Shown here: in pieces, positions 10,772 through 22,584 of the stretch
Layout of the letters: the number at the start of each line of letters is the position of its first letter
Position numbering within the stretch: the stretch's first letter is position 1
NCBI GenBank assembly: GCA_907163345.1
Contig: CAJQUN010000497.1
Span: 186,001 to 250,000, forward strand
DNA length: 64,000 nt
Direction of reading: 5' to 3'
Source of the DNA: Haberlea rhodopensis
Lineage: Eukaryota; Streptophyta; Magnoliopsida; Lamiales; Gesneriaceae
Position numbers and translations under genes: made by a program
The notes under the pieces: model-generated
Seen by the model: only the letters and a program-made list of their open reading frames with translations
Told to the model about the DNA's origin: nothing
Database searches by the model: none

Positions 10772-12425
10772 GATCCTGTAAGGACCCCCGTGCCCTTAAC
10801 CCGTTATTAGTGTATTAATCCATACCATTAGTGCATATAATCATACTATCATGGGGAAAAAGCCATATGCAAGTATAACATCATATACTATCCAGAAATT
10901 TCTTGCATTAAATACACATAATATTCAAATTCCCCAACCAAGATCACTTACATAGCATGCACCCTCGTAATACACTAACATGTTCTCAGTTCATTTAGCA
11001 ATTCCTTATTTAATTGCATGCAAACAATAAATGAAGAGAGAAAAGCCATAGCCCATTTATACATTCCATATACACGTAAAAACGTACTCACATGAGAGCA
11101 CCCAATGAATAAACGTGTATCTAATGTATAAGATACTCTACCGCATGCGGTTATTAGTACTTCGATCCTGGAAGCACCTCCCATGCACCGCTCAATCTCA
11201 ACCCTGGAGCTACGTACTCAATCAACCAGCTCTGGTACTTCAATCCTGGAAGTACCTCAAATCAACAGCCCGAGCTCAACTCCAAGCTACCGCTGCACCT
11301 GTATTACCTGTCCCAACAGAGACAGCCTCCACACGGGGTGAGCATACCAATACCACCAACCCAATAATCATAATATTACAGTTCATAATTTACAGAATGT
11401 AAATGCCAAATTTAAATGATACTCCCTGGATGGTATCATCCTCATCCGGGAACCCCTGTATTGTCCCTGTTCTCAAAATAACCAAACCATTAAATTCTCA
11501 AAACCCAGTTGATCATTTCATTGATCAACTAAAACCGTTCTCACTATACCAGTTCCACAATCAAATATGGTTAAATCATCAAATATAGTACCATAGGTAT
11601 CACATACATTTAGTCAATGATTCCATAGTTCCATTTCATGACTCGCTCTATAATAGCGGCATTTTAACCCCCACACACGCTCAACAATAGCGGCGTTATA
11701 TCCGATGGTCGCTCAACGGCGACAACATCCCAATCATTGCTCGCTCCAAAAGCGGCACCATATGATTTCCAATGTATGCCCATTTATCACGATTATCATA
11801 TACCATGCATTTCCCTATTCATTTATTGCAAGTACCGTATACCATGCATTTTAACATCTATTTGTTGCAAATACCATATACCATGTATTTCAACATCCCT
11901 TTATTACAAATACCACATACCATGCATTTCAAAATCCGTTTATCGTAAATACCACATATCATGCATTTCACAGTTGCAATATTATAACAGGCTATGCTCG
12001 TACGTCATACGTACATTATAATTTCGTAGTTCGAGTCCAACCTTGCCTGAGTCCCACGACTCGATGAGTTAAGTGCTAACATGCAAATAACTCCCAATTA
12101 AACATAGGCATGCAATCACGTGCCCAAGCACGTTCACAATTTCCAAACCTATCGTCCATCTATGACGATTTCCAAAAATAAAAGACCCCCGGCTAAGCAT
12201 GCATAATACCCAAAATATTCCATTTTATAAGTTTAAATGATAGCCAAAAACTCAATCGAGAATTCCGTTTTATTAAACTTTGGCTCCAACCAACCCATTT
12301 TAAAAGTATAGCATTCCCATTGGAATGTAGACATTGCCCCGGAAATCGGTTAATTAAACTCCGTTTCCAAAATCCGACATTTTCCAAAATTTTGAAAAAA
12401 AAAAGAAAACAACATTTCTCGGGCG

Positions 12426-12650
12426 GCGACCGATCGCCGATTTTATCGCGATCGATCGCCCCTGTCCAGTGGGCAACAACGCCTTTTAGCGAGTCTCCGC
12501 GATCGATCGCCAACTCGCTCGCGATCGCACTCGATCGATCGATCGCCAGAATTCACGATCGAATTCCTGCACTGTTCATCTTCACCAATTTTACAGCTGC
12601 TCATCGCGATCGATCGGCCCTCCTCGGCGATCGATCGCGACCTGCGATTT
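12426..12650. repeat. Cluster of GCGATCGATCGC palindromes
   Basis: At least eight CGATCGATCG or GCGATCG motifs in ~225 bp. The homologous stretch of the other LTR is 18623-18835, where several copies have drifted. Similar clusters occur near 4950-5030 and 29431-29635 in unrelated elements. Confidence 0.75.
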
Positions 12651-12955
12651 TCCGAGAAATTCGAGCTTCCATGGTGGTTTTGACACCCAAACTCAAAACC
12701 AACACCCCTAACTTCCTCAACACCTCCAATACACCAATTAAACTCAATAAAAACTCTAAAAACAACATTTTAGATTTTTAACCAAAAATCCCCAAATTCC
12801 ATAACCAACTCAAAACCCAACAAAACTCTACAATACTACTACCAAATCGAAGACAAGGACGAGGGGAAGATTAATACCTGATTATCTTCGAGAAAACCGG
12901 CTCCCGAGCCAAGCTACCAATGATTTTTCCCACCAAGGGAAAAGAGGGGAAATGA

Positions 12956-12981
12956 GGGGGGGGGGGGGGGGGGGGGGGGGG
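12956..12981. repeat. Poly(G) run of 26
   Basis: Uninterrupted G tract followed by a GA-rich stretch. The matching site in the partner LTR (about 19149-19162) has only about half as many G. Length may be a sequencing or assembly artefact. Confidence 0.8.
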
Positions 12982-15889
12982 CGTTAGGCATAGAGAGAGG
13001 GGAGAGAGGGAAGGGTTCCGTGCCAAATGACGGAATACCGAGTCTACTTGGTATATATAGTACCAAAACTCGAAAATACCAATCCTTCCACAAATAAATC
13101 ACGACTCATTAAAAATCATCTGTTTTCAAAAATTACCTCACAATCTCAAATTCCATTACTAGCCCCAGTACAAAGTACTCCGGACCCCAAATCCCACCAA
13201 AGACCAAATTCCAAGGTTATCACCACGACAATAATACAATCTCATCCCTTGTATCCAATGACTCCAAATACCGGGTTTAAAATCCCCGGGAGTCCCAAAA
13301 TCACAATTAATACACAATTGCCACAATTAAAATCCATTAAGGATTATTACCACACCGGGATTAACACCAATAATTCCCGGGCATCACAATTATCCCCCAC
13401 TAATAAAATTTCATCCTCGAAATTTGCACGGCGTACTCCACGTATTGCCGAGATTACAAAATCCAAACGGATTCACATCGTCGAATCGTGAACATGTCAT
13501 GAACGACACACCAACCGCGAGGATACCGGCCTCGCAACAAAACCCTGAATGGGATAAACCTCCCAAACCCTTCACAAGCGCAACAGAATGACAGTATACA
13601 CCAATGCTAACCATCTCAAAAGCAGTCAGCCAACCCTAATTGTAAATCAACGAATCATCCGTGATTCCAAAATAGATATCGCCTCGATGATATCTTTATG
13701 ATTTAGTCTACGATGTTAACCATACATCGTTACCAAGGAAACCACCAGTACACTACAATGTACTTGAACTACATCCGGTTTCCACTTTCCAAATCCATCT
13801 CCATCAAAGGAGTAGTTGCACCACATTGCAACACGGATCTGACAACTCACGGTCACCAATCGATACAAAACACATCTCCAAAGATGTCTACCTCCGTGTG
13901 TTCCAAGAAATCACATCTTGGTCCCAAACACGCTATCGAGACTCCACAAGGTCTCATGTTCTCGAAAGGACATGCAAGAAATCAATTGCATTCCCGCCAC
14001 ACGTGTCGACCACGACACCTAAATCCTGGCTATCCCTCGTTCACCCTAGGATTCAACAATCCTAACACATGGAGGCTATCGAATTAACCAGCAAGAATTA
14101 CCATGGTCCCAAAACACGACAATCCCTCCTCAGGGGAAGTCAACCGGACCTCGTGATTATTCCTCAGAATACATCTTGCCATCGAGATTACCAATCTCAA
14201 GGTGCCACAATCTCTCACCGGAGATTCATTCATCAAAGCATATAAATCCGAAGCTCGACGAGTACCAAGAAAATGCTGGCATTTGTATACCCGCACCGGC
14301 ATACATGCCTAAGCACCAACACAATATGCACACTTAATGCAATAGACTCGGGTATCTCCAATCATACCCAAAGTCCCAATCTCAACTGTCAATCCTCGAT
14401 TATTTTCACTCCACGGAGAATGATGGTTGACAAACCAAAATCAAAGGGTGTGATTTCAACATCAACACCACACAAACCAAAACAACGAATCTCCCAAAAG
14501 ATTCAACCGGTAGGTATATCAATACCGCCTTCCTCACAAGGAAAGTGTCATGAATCCATGACCCTCCAACCTCGAACCACCGTTCGGAAAACCTGGATAT
14601 ATTTATACCAAAATATATCCCGGAACCCAGAAATACACACCTGGTTAGAATAGTGCATCAATGCCACTATTACCCAATCAAAACCCGTATACGCCATGTA
14701 TACTCATCCTAATGATGCTCTGTACTAATGATAGTACTCCACAATCGAGCATTTCTCCGGAGACGTCTCCTCGAACGTCTCACCGAAAGGTAAGAAATCC
14801 ATTACTCGGTCCAACACCAGTAATGTTTACCATGGCAGATTTACAATCAACCCACGACCGATACTAGCTGTCTCCATGACAGTACAATCCAAATATCTCC
14901 AAGAGATAAAATCAATATAGTAGTGTTACCCCACTAACTATAATTGTGTTCCCCAACGCATGCCATATGCAAGATGCTCAACTCGAGCAAAAAAAAACGA
15001 CTTGTTGACACTTACGTTGGTACTCCAACAGAAATGAGCTGTCCCAGTACAAGTCCCTTAACATTGACGCATAAACGTCCCTGTGAGGCATTCCCTGCCT
15101 CAAACCTCATACGACATAGAGACTACAAGAGTCTACGATAAACCTTCACCGTACGATTCACCAAACTCGGTCCCAACGTGCAGTATGATGGCCCCAACAA
15201 GCACACTATATCACTGCCACGATATCTGGCTAGCAAAGCACTGCCTCCATAGGCTTATATCAAGCCTACCAACGTATCATACGTTCCACTCGGTATACCG
15301 TACCGTAACATCCATTTAGAGTAGTGGGTCATCACCCAATATTTCTCTAAAACACCAAAGCATAATAGACATCCCGGTGTCCTTGCTCAACCACGGTGCA
15401 ATCCTAATCCGTTAGGACTTATTCCACACCCTCAGGGTGGGTGTAACCATGTCTACCACACATCACAACGACAAGCAAGTAGTTTCCTCAATGACTACTC
15501 TTACCACCAATCACTTAGCCTTAGCCATTCCAGCGAGTATACCCAAAGGTATCATTACTCGAAAATATTTACCTCTATTACATGATGCGGTACTCTCACT
15601 GGTACAATGCATCCAATAATCCATCGAGCAAACCTGCTCGGCGTAACAGTCTCGTCAACCAGTGACGTAGACATCATCTTTGCCCATCAACAGCACTCAA
15701 ACCATATGACTAAATACGTACACCTAGTGTATTATTCGTCATAACGACGCTACACATAGAATACAACTATGTCATCGTCATTCCGTGACGGTATATACCA
15801 ACATATGACACCAAAATCCATCGTCAAACACTTGACGGTAATGTATAACAGCGCATGACATCGAATAATACATAAAACAGTATACCAAC

Positions 15890-16830
15890 CTCATTGCTAA
15901 CAAATAGCGGCATACCTGTATCCATCGCCAAACAGTGGTATAAAATCCATCACTCGTAGGCGGCGTAATCGCGATGCTATACACCGCAGCGGCCTTCTCG
16001 TAGTCAAAAACATCGCCTACAGGGTAGCGCCTAATAGCGCTATAAAACCACGATATGCTAATATCCGATGTACCATCGTATATGATACGCCAATAGAATG
16101 ACCATAGGCGACATATACCATCGCTAGAATAGCGGCAGAAATCGAGAAGCATAAATCCAATAGATGGAATTTACGCATGAAGGTATCTTAAATCTTTGTT
16201 CTACCATCGCTATGATACCCTAGAATGCATAAACCCCAATGTGCCAATGACCCGTAGCATACCGGGATCAAGATAATCTCCATCGCTATAAACTCGCTGT
16301 TCCTCCATAAGCCAATCCTCTTCGCTACTTTGCTCGAATACCAGCGGCATAATATCCTCGCTTAACGCAAATATCCTCCATCGCTATCATATGACAGCGG
16401 AAAGCTCATCGCTACGCCATATTAGCGGTTAATATCCCTCGCTTTAAGCGGCAAATATTCTTCATCGCGATGGTATGACAGCGGCGCCACTACTCCTCGT
16501 TTTAATCATGACATCGGAAATACCCCTCGCTTTGACATATTAGCGGCATAATATCCCTCGCAATAGTAATATGACAGCGGAATTATCCTTCGCTTCGACA
16601 TATTTGCGACAAATATTCTCATCTCTATAATATGACAGCGGGAAGTATTCACATCGCTACGCCATGTATGCAACCGTAATGCATAACCCATGTTCCAATA
16701 AACATTGCCATGTGTGTATTTTAATGCACCTCGCTTCAAATGTGACATGCAGAATTTACCATCGCTTCAACATTTAGCGGCAAAGCATTAAAATCATCAC
16801 TCCAATATATATGTAACCGTAATGCATAAT
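15890..16830. repeat. Array of short CGCT...AGCG imperfect hairpins
   Basis: Units such as CTCGCTTTGACATATTAGCG, TCGCTATCATATGACAGCGG and CATCGCTTCAACATTTAGCG recur about every 35-60 bp, each pairing CGCT with AGCG across 7-15 nt. The same kind of unit is in this element's LTRs (11641-11757, 17900-18020) and in the LTRs of the chromovirus G2 (30390-30540, 49090-49245). Confidence 0.75.
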
Positions 16831-17013
16831 CCATGTCTCACATGACCCTGCAACCACCATGGTTAGCAACAACATATTCCAAATATGAACACATATCATA
16901 AACGTACATAAGCAAAATAGTTGTGTCACACCACACTAACTACCATCATGAATAAGTATGTGCTTCCCATTTCTATCAACATATTCCTAGGCCTCAACAG
17001 CCTCAAAGAGCAA

Positions 17014-17030
17014 ACCTGGCTCTGATACCA
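17014..17030 (-). promoter_or_regulatory. Primer binding site of the LARD-like element (iMet tRNA)
   Basis: Minus strand TGGTATCAGAGCCAGGT, four bases (TTAG on the minus strand) inside the 5' LTR. Confidence 0.85.
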
Positions 17031-17034
17031 CTAA

Positions 17035-19571
17035 TGTAAGGACCCCCGTGCCCTTAACCCGTTATTAGTGTATTAATCCATACCATTAGTGCATATAATC
17101 ATACTATCATGGAGAAAAAGCCATATGCAAGTATAACATCATATACTATCCAGAAATTTCTTGCATTTGATCCACATAATATTCAAATTCCCCAACCAAG
17201 ATCCTACATAGCATGCACCCTCGTAATACACTAACATGTTCTCAGTTCATTTAGCAATTCCTTATTTAATTGCATGCAAACAATAAATGAAGAGAGAAAA
17301 GCCATAACCCATTTATACATTCCATATACACGTAAAAACGTACTCACATGAGAGCACCCAATGAATAAACGTGTATCTAATGTATAAGATACTCTACCGA
17401 ATGCGGTTATTAGTACTTCGATCCTGGAAGCACCTCCCATGCACCGCTCAATCTCAACTCTGGAGCTACGTACTCAATCAACCAGCTCTGGTACTTCAAT
17501 CCTGGAAGTACCTCAAATCAACAGCCCGAGCTCAACTCCAAGCTACCGCTGCACCTGTATTACCTGCCCCAACAGAGACAGCCCCCACACGGGGTGAGCA
17601 TACCAATACCACCAATCCAATAATCATAATATTACAGTTCATAATTTACAGAATGTAAATGCCATGAATTTAAATGATACTCCCTGGATGGTATCATCCT
17701 CATCCGGATCCCCTGTATTGTCCATTGTTCTCAAAATAACCAAACCATTAAATTCTCAAAACCTAGTTGATCATTTCATTGATCAACTAAAATCGTTCCC
17801 ACTATACCAGTTCCACAATCAAATATGGTTAAATCATCAAATATAGTACCATAGGTATCACATACATTTAGTCAATGATTCCATAGTTCCATTTCATGAC
17901 TCGCTCTATAATAGCGGCATTTTAACCCCCACGCACTGCTCAACAATAGCGGCAGTTATAACCGATGGTCGCTCAACGGCGACAACATCCCAATCATTGC
18001 TCGCTCCAAAAGCGGCACCATATGATTTCCAATGTATGCCCATTTATCACGATTATCATATACCATGCATTTCCCTATCCATTTATTGCAAGTACCGTAT
18101 ACCATGCATTTCAACATCTATTTGTTGCAAATACCATATACCATGCATTTCAACATCCCTTTATTACAAATACCACATACCATGTATTTCAATATCCGTT
18201 TATCGTAAATACCACATATCATGCATTTCACAGTTGCAATATTATAACAGGCTATGCTCGTACATCATACATACCTTATAATCTCGTAGTTCGAGTCCAA
18301 CCTTGCCTGAGTCCCACGACCCGATGAGTTAAGTGCTAACATGCAAATAACTCCCAATTAAACATAGGCATGCAATCACGTACCCAAGCGCTAAGCATGC
18401 ATAATACCCAAAATATTCCATTTTATAAGTTTAAATGATAGCCAAAAACTCAATCGAGAATTCCGTTTTATTAAACTTTGGCTCCAACCAACCCATTTTA
18501 AAAGTATAGCATTCCCATTGGAATGTAGACATTGCCCCGAAAATCGGTTAATTAAACTCCGTTTCCAAAATCCGACATTTTCCAAAATTTTGAAAAAAAT
18601 AGAAAAAACATTTCTCGGGCGGCGATCGATCGCCGATTTTATAGCTATCGATCGCCCCTGTCCAGTGGGCAACAACGCCTTATCGCGATCGGTCGCGAGT
18701 CTCCTCGATCGATCGCCAACTCGCTCGCGATTGATCGCCGAGAACTCGCGATCGATCGCCCGCACTGTTCATCTTCACAAATTTTACAGCTGCTCGTCGC
18801 CATTCGATCAGCCCTCCTCGGCGATCCGATCGCGACCTGCGATTTTCCGAGAAATTCGAGCTTCCATGGTGTTTTTGACACCCAAACTCACCAACACCCC
18901 TAACTTCCTCAACACCTCCAATACACCAATTAAACTCAATAAAAACTCTAAAAACAACATTTTAGATTTTTAACCAAAAATCCCCAAATTTTATAACCAA
19001 CCCAAAACCCAACCAAACTCTACAATACTACTACCAAATCGAAGACAAGGACGAGGGGAAGATTAATACCTGATTATCTTCGAGAAAACCTGCTCCCGAG
19101 CCAAGCTACCAATGATTCTTCCCACCAAGGGAAAAGATGGGAAATGGTGGGGGGGGGGGGGGAGGGTTAGGCGTAGAGAGAGGGGAGAGAGGGAAGGGTT
19201 CCGTGCCAAATGATGGAATACCGAGTCTACTTGGTATATATAGTACCAATACTCGAAAATATCAATCCTTCCACAAATAAATCATGACTCATTAAAAATC
19301 ATCTGTTTTCAAAAATTACCTCCCAATCTCAAATTCCATTACTAGCCCCAGTACAAAGTACTCCGGATCCCAAATCCCACCAAAGACCAAATTCAAAGGT
19401 TTTCACCATGACAAGAATACAATCTCATCCCTTGTATCCAATGACTCCAAATACCGGGTTTAAAATCCCCTGGAGTCCCAAAACCGTAATTAATACACAA
19501 TTGCCACAATTAAAATCCATTAAGGATTATTACCACACCGGGATTAACACCAATAATTCCCGAGCATCACA
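17035..19571 (-). repeat. 5' LTR of the LARD-like element (2.5 kb)
   Basis: Partner of 10777-13388. The start TGTAAGGACCCCCG and end GCATCACA (plus strand) are the same. The TSD GATCC follows at 19572-19576. Confidence 0.88.
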
Positions 19572-19576
19572 GATCC

Positions 19577-19766
19577 AATTGAGCGGGTGGCTCTTCTGCT
19601 TGATTTTCTTAGCTTTTGCTTACAACCATCAGTGTATAATGTATAATGACTTGAAGAACATATGTCTTGATCTTCAAGTTTAATTTAGGCATTCGAAGAG
19701 AATACCTCAGAGTAAGGAACAATGTCGCCTTTTATTTTCTTCTTCATCTATGTCTTAAACTCAATG
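19577..19766 (-). other. Leader of the 19.2-kb element
   Basis: Sequence between its primer site and the point where the LARD-like element entered. No gag start was recognised in the ~190 bp available. Confidence 0.5.
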
Positions 19767-19784
19767 TTCCCACAGACGGCGCCA
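19767..19784 (-). promoter_or_regulatory. Primer binding site of the 19.2-kb element
   Basis: Minus strand TGGCGCCGTCTGTGGGAA, one base from the 5' LTR. TGGCGCC-type sites are common in plant Ty3 Tat/Athila-type elements. I cannot name the tRNA with certainty without a tRNA comparison. Confidence 0.75.
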
Positions 19785-19785
19785 A

Positions 19786-20411
19786 TGATGTGATCCGTTA
19801 TTTTTCAATTTATGGTAGAATTTAGTGTTTATGAAAAAAAAAAGGAAGACACCAAAATTTTTACGTGAAAAACCTTCGAATTGTAGGAAAAATCACGGGA
19901 CCTAGTCCAATATAATTTTCACTATTACACTCTTGATTTATTACAGGACTCTTTAGGCACAACTTACAATTGCAAAACGACTCTGTGAAAATATTTCAGA
20001 CAATGACGAAATTGACCGAACAGAGGTAAGTATGCTATCCTCAGAGTCTTTTTTGCCTAGAAAAATCCAACCCTCTAATATGATACTTCCGGTGAGTATT
20101 TATAGGCTCGATTCTTGAGTTTACTTGGCGGGAAAGTTTAGAAACCCGTCTCCTTTGATCGTGGCGATAATGCGGCGAGTATGTCCAAAAAATCCGCCCC
20201 CCACTAATGCACATTTACCCTCGGCGATTAATTTGTTGGTTATCACCGTGTCTTCCGCTATTCTTTGACCAGAATCCCGAGGAGGGTTTAACAGTTGTTC
20301 GGCTATCATGTGCTCGGTAATCATCATGTTCGGTGCCACTCTGTTCGGTACATGACGGTTCGGTTATTGATGGGATTTTACCCGAGAATGCCAATATGTC
20401 ATATGATATCA
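19786..20411 (-). repeat. 5' LTR of the 19.2-kb element
   Basis: 626-bp partner of 1186-1801, with TATA-like CCTATAAATA (minus strand, around 20095-20105). Followed by the TSD ATTAA at 20412-20416. Confidence 0.87.
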
Positions 20412-20416
20412 ATTAA

Positions 20417-21950
20417 TATTCTCAAAAGCTATCTAGCTAGTTGACATAATTTTTATTTTTTATTTTTATTTTGATATCATTGATACATATTTAAACATCC
20501 TGTATGATATAATAAAATATTTAACTTAAATGCGTTGAGTTGGAGTTCTAAATCACAACTGTATCAACAGCTCTTGAAATTCAAATTTCGAATTTTGAAA
20601 AACATTATATGTTAATTTAAAAATAAATGCTGGACATCCATCGGACACGGCACATGGCGTGTCCTTAATTTAAAAATAAAAATTAATTCCGACAAACGTG
20701 TCAGACACTTCCGATAGGTGTCTGGACACTTACAAGGGTCGTATTCGACAAGGAAATTACACTTTTTTGAGGTTAATTGTATAATTTAAAAAGTTTTTGA
20801 TTAAATTAAAATTTGGACGTGGTTGTTAAACTGTATGTTAATTGAAGTAATATATATTTCATGCTAATATCTGTTATATTTTTATGATTTTAGTGACATG
20901 CATTTATTATGCGCTTCTTAAATTTTGCAAGAATATATTTGATGTATTTTATTTGGATTTGATTGTTAAACTTTATGTTAATTGAATTAATATGCATTAA
21001 ATGTTAGTATATGTGATATTATAATGGTTCAAGTGACATGCACTTATTTATATGCTTCTTGAATTTAGTACGAATATTTTTGTTGTTTTTACATGGTTTT
21101 AGAATTTAAAAAATGTGAATTTTAGTATTTTATAATATAATACATGTATAATATATATAAAAATATAAAAATAAACATGTGTGTCACAGCCGTGTCGTAT
21201 TCTTTAAATTATGGAAATCTGTATCGCCGTGTCCGTATCACCGTATCAGTATCCGTGCATCATAGCTCATAGCTTTTGGTCCACTAATTTTCCTACTCCC
21301 AAAGACCACAATTAAAAAAAAATTAAAAAGATAACAAGAAAGGCATATGTGTGTGTATATATATATATATAGCTATATATATATATACATATATATATAC
21401 ACAAGAACTCAATTCTTGGGTCAAATTTTTTTTAAAACTTTTTAAGGAGAAACGCATACTATGCTTCTCCACGAAACGCATCTTATTTTGTTTTCATTAA
21501 ATGCATACTGTGTTACACAAAAAAACACATTTTATTTTGTCAAAAATAATAATATAATAATAATATTAAATTTTTTTTATTTTAACTTATATACTTAAAT
21601 TAGCCTATGGTAAATCAGGTTTTATTAGTGCATCGGGTGTGCGCCAATACCACTATATATATATATATATATATGAAAAGTCAAATAAATAAAGATAGAT
21701 AAATATCTGAAATAGGAGGTGCACAGGAGCCAAATCTTGCAGTAAAGATTTGAAAAAATCTAATTTATTATATATAAATAATGTAATAAAACATAAATAA
21801 GAAAAAAGCATGCAAAGTACAGCAAGTTTTGGACTTTGTATCTCCCCTAATGGGCTGTTAATTAAATAACATAAAAAACTATCTGACCAAAAAAAAAAAA
21901 ACGCATCACGTGTTTTTTTAAAAAATAAAATTTTAAAGGAAAAATTGCAA
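20417..21950. other. AT-rich DNA with short dispersed-repeat remnants
   Basis: No gene. Two stretches rich in CGTGTCCG/GTGTCGGACAC-like words (about 20640-20760 and 21180-21265) enclose AT-rich DNA and may be the ends of one small repeat. TA microsatellites follow. Confidence 0.5.
21352..21402. repeat. TA-rich microsatellite
   Basis: TGTGTGTATATATATATATA followed by AGCTATATATATATATACATATATA. A second pure TA run is at about 21652-21674. Confidence 0.9.
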
Positions 21951-22261
21951 GGAAGTGCTCTTTAGAAAACTTAAATCACTTAAGTCTTGGGAAAAAGATT
22001 AGTGTAAGAAAATTCAAGTTGGAGAAACACCTATTCAAATAGGTTCAATTTTCAAATTTTCAAATCAATTGGGTGTTTTATTTGACTCTTTACCCCTCAA
22101 TGGTTTGGTGAGATTGCATTCTATTCCCTAGGCTTTTGTTTAGCTTACAAAAAGGTCCTTATATAATATTTAATTATCGTTTATATCCTTATAATTATAA
22201 AAAAGTGGCATTTAATGTCTTCTTTTTACAAGTCCCCGTTTTTGCGATCCTTGGCACAAAA
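21950..22261 (+). promoter_or_regulatory. Possible viral intergenic/promoter region
   Basis: AT-rich DNA ending at the primer site. A TATATAATATT box lies near 22160-22170, about 95 bp upstream. Its position fits the intergenic promoter of a caulimovirid, but no terminal repeat can be shown here. Confidence 0.35.
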
Positions 22262-22279
22262 TGGTATCAGAGCCTAGGT
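22262..22279 (+). promoter_or_regulatory. iMet-tRNA primer binding site of the pararetrovirus
   Basis: TGGTATCAGAGCCTAGGT on the plus strand with no LTR to its left. By convention caulimovirid genomes are numbered from this site. Confidence 0.8.
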
Positions 22280-22316
22280 TTATTCTGAAAATACTATGAT
22301 AATATCTTAAATATTA

Positions 22317-22544
22317 ATGTGTAACCTATACGGAGGAGACGATTCAAGAAATTATGGACCCGAACGAATGTTCGAAGTGTCATTCTTACAAAAAATTAAT
22401 CAAAAGCATATGGCAGAAGCTCAACGCTTCTGCCATAAGTGGAAACTTTTACGAGGAACAAGTTTAGACACACCAGGTATAAACCATTACAAGAAACTCG
22501 AAAGGATGGCTAATAGGCTCCATCAAGTGAACCTCAAACTATAG
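22317..22544 (+). pseudogene. First small viral ORF, interrupted
   Basis: 75 codons with the first ATG at 22317, ending in TAG at 22542-22544. The same frame continues open and acidic beyond the stop, which suggests a longer original frame. The encoded segment is helical and charged. It lies first in the series, like the small ORF 1 of several caulimovirid genera. No domain recognised. Confidence 0.45.
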
Positions 22545-22584
22545 TTCGAGTTAGCAGAACTTCAGGAAGACGATCATCCTGAAC

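Larger units (their letters stand above)
10777..13388 (-). repeat. 3' LTR of the LARD-like element (2.6 kb)
   Basis: Direct repeat of 17035-19571. Compared with its partner it holds an extra ~62 bp around 12120-12185 and a longer G run (12956-12981). It contains imperfect CGCT/AGCG hairpins (11641-11757), units of ATACCATGCATTTCAACATC repeated about every 40 bp (11800-11970), and a CGATCGATCG-rich stretch (12426-12650). Reading frames within it are not credible genes. Confidence 0.88.
13389..17034. other. Non-coding interior of the LARD-like element
   Basis: The left margin (13407-13424) has AATTTC-ATCCTC-GAAATT, the short inverted repeat that sits beside the purine tract in this Gypsy group. 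The middle (13500-15700) is C- and A-rich with scattered short frames and no domain. The right third (15780-16830) is an array of CGCT...AGCG motifs. No gag-pol remnant was recognised on either strand. Confidence 0.7.
10777..19571 (-). mobile_element. Large-LTR non-coding Gypsy-type element (LARD-like)
   Basis: An 8.8-kb element with LTRs of about 2.6 and 2.5 kb (10777-13388 and 17035-19571), TG...CA ends and the TSD GATCC (10772-10776 and 19572-19576). The iMet primer site beside the right LTR and a TGGGGGATAA purine tract beside the left LTR put it on the minus strand. The 3.6-kb interior has no gag, protease, RT or integrase, so it would need enzymes from a partner. The LTR start TGTAAGGACCCCCGTG, the 4-bp spacer before the primer site and the sequence next to the purine tract all resemble the chromovirus at 29846-49962. 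I infer a derivative of Tekay-type elements. Confidence 0.88.
1186..20411 (-). mobile_element. 19.2-kb Ty3-type (Tat/Retand-like) element with nested insertions
   Basis: Two similar ~620-bp direct repeats (1186-1801 and 19786-20411), both TG...CA, are flanked by the 5-bp duplication ATTAA (1181-1185 and 20412-20416), so the whole 19.2 kb behaves as one insertion. The primer site beside the right LTR and the purine tract beside the left LTR both place it on the minus strand. After removing the nested elements at 5733-10217 and 10777-19571, about 4.7 kb of internal DNA remains. It has no recognisable gag, RT or integrase, so the element is probably non-autonomous. A large tandem-repeat tract next to the 3' LTR and the TGGCGCC-type primer site resemble Tat/Retand-lineage elements as I know them; this lineage call is inference. 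The LTRs differ at roughly 5 percent of sites by eye, the most divergent pair in the window, as expected for the outermost layer. Confidence 0.85.

Noticed and set aside
13389..16200. Several 60-154 codon frames as possible genes in the non-coding element
   Set aside because: Compositionally biased (T, P, S, N, H), no domains, no homologous frame kept between related stretches, some spanning the LTR boundary.
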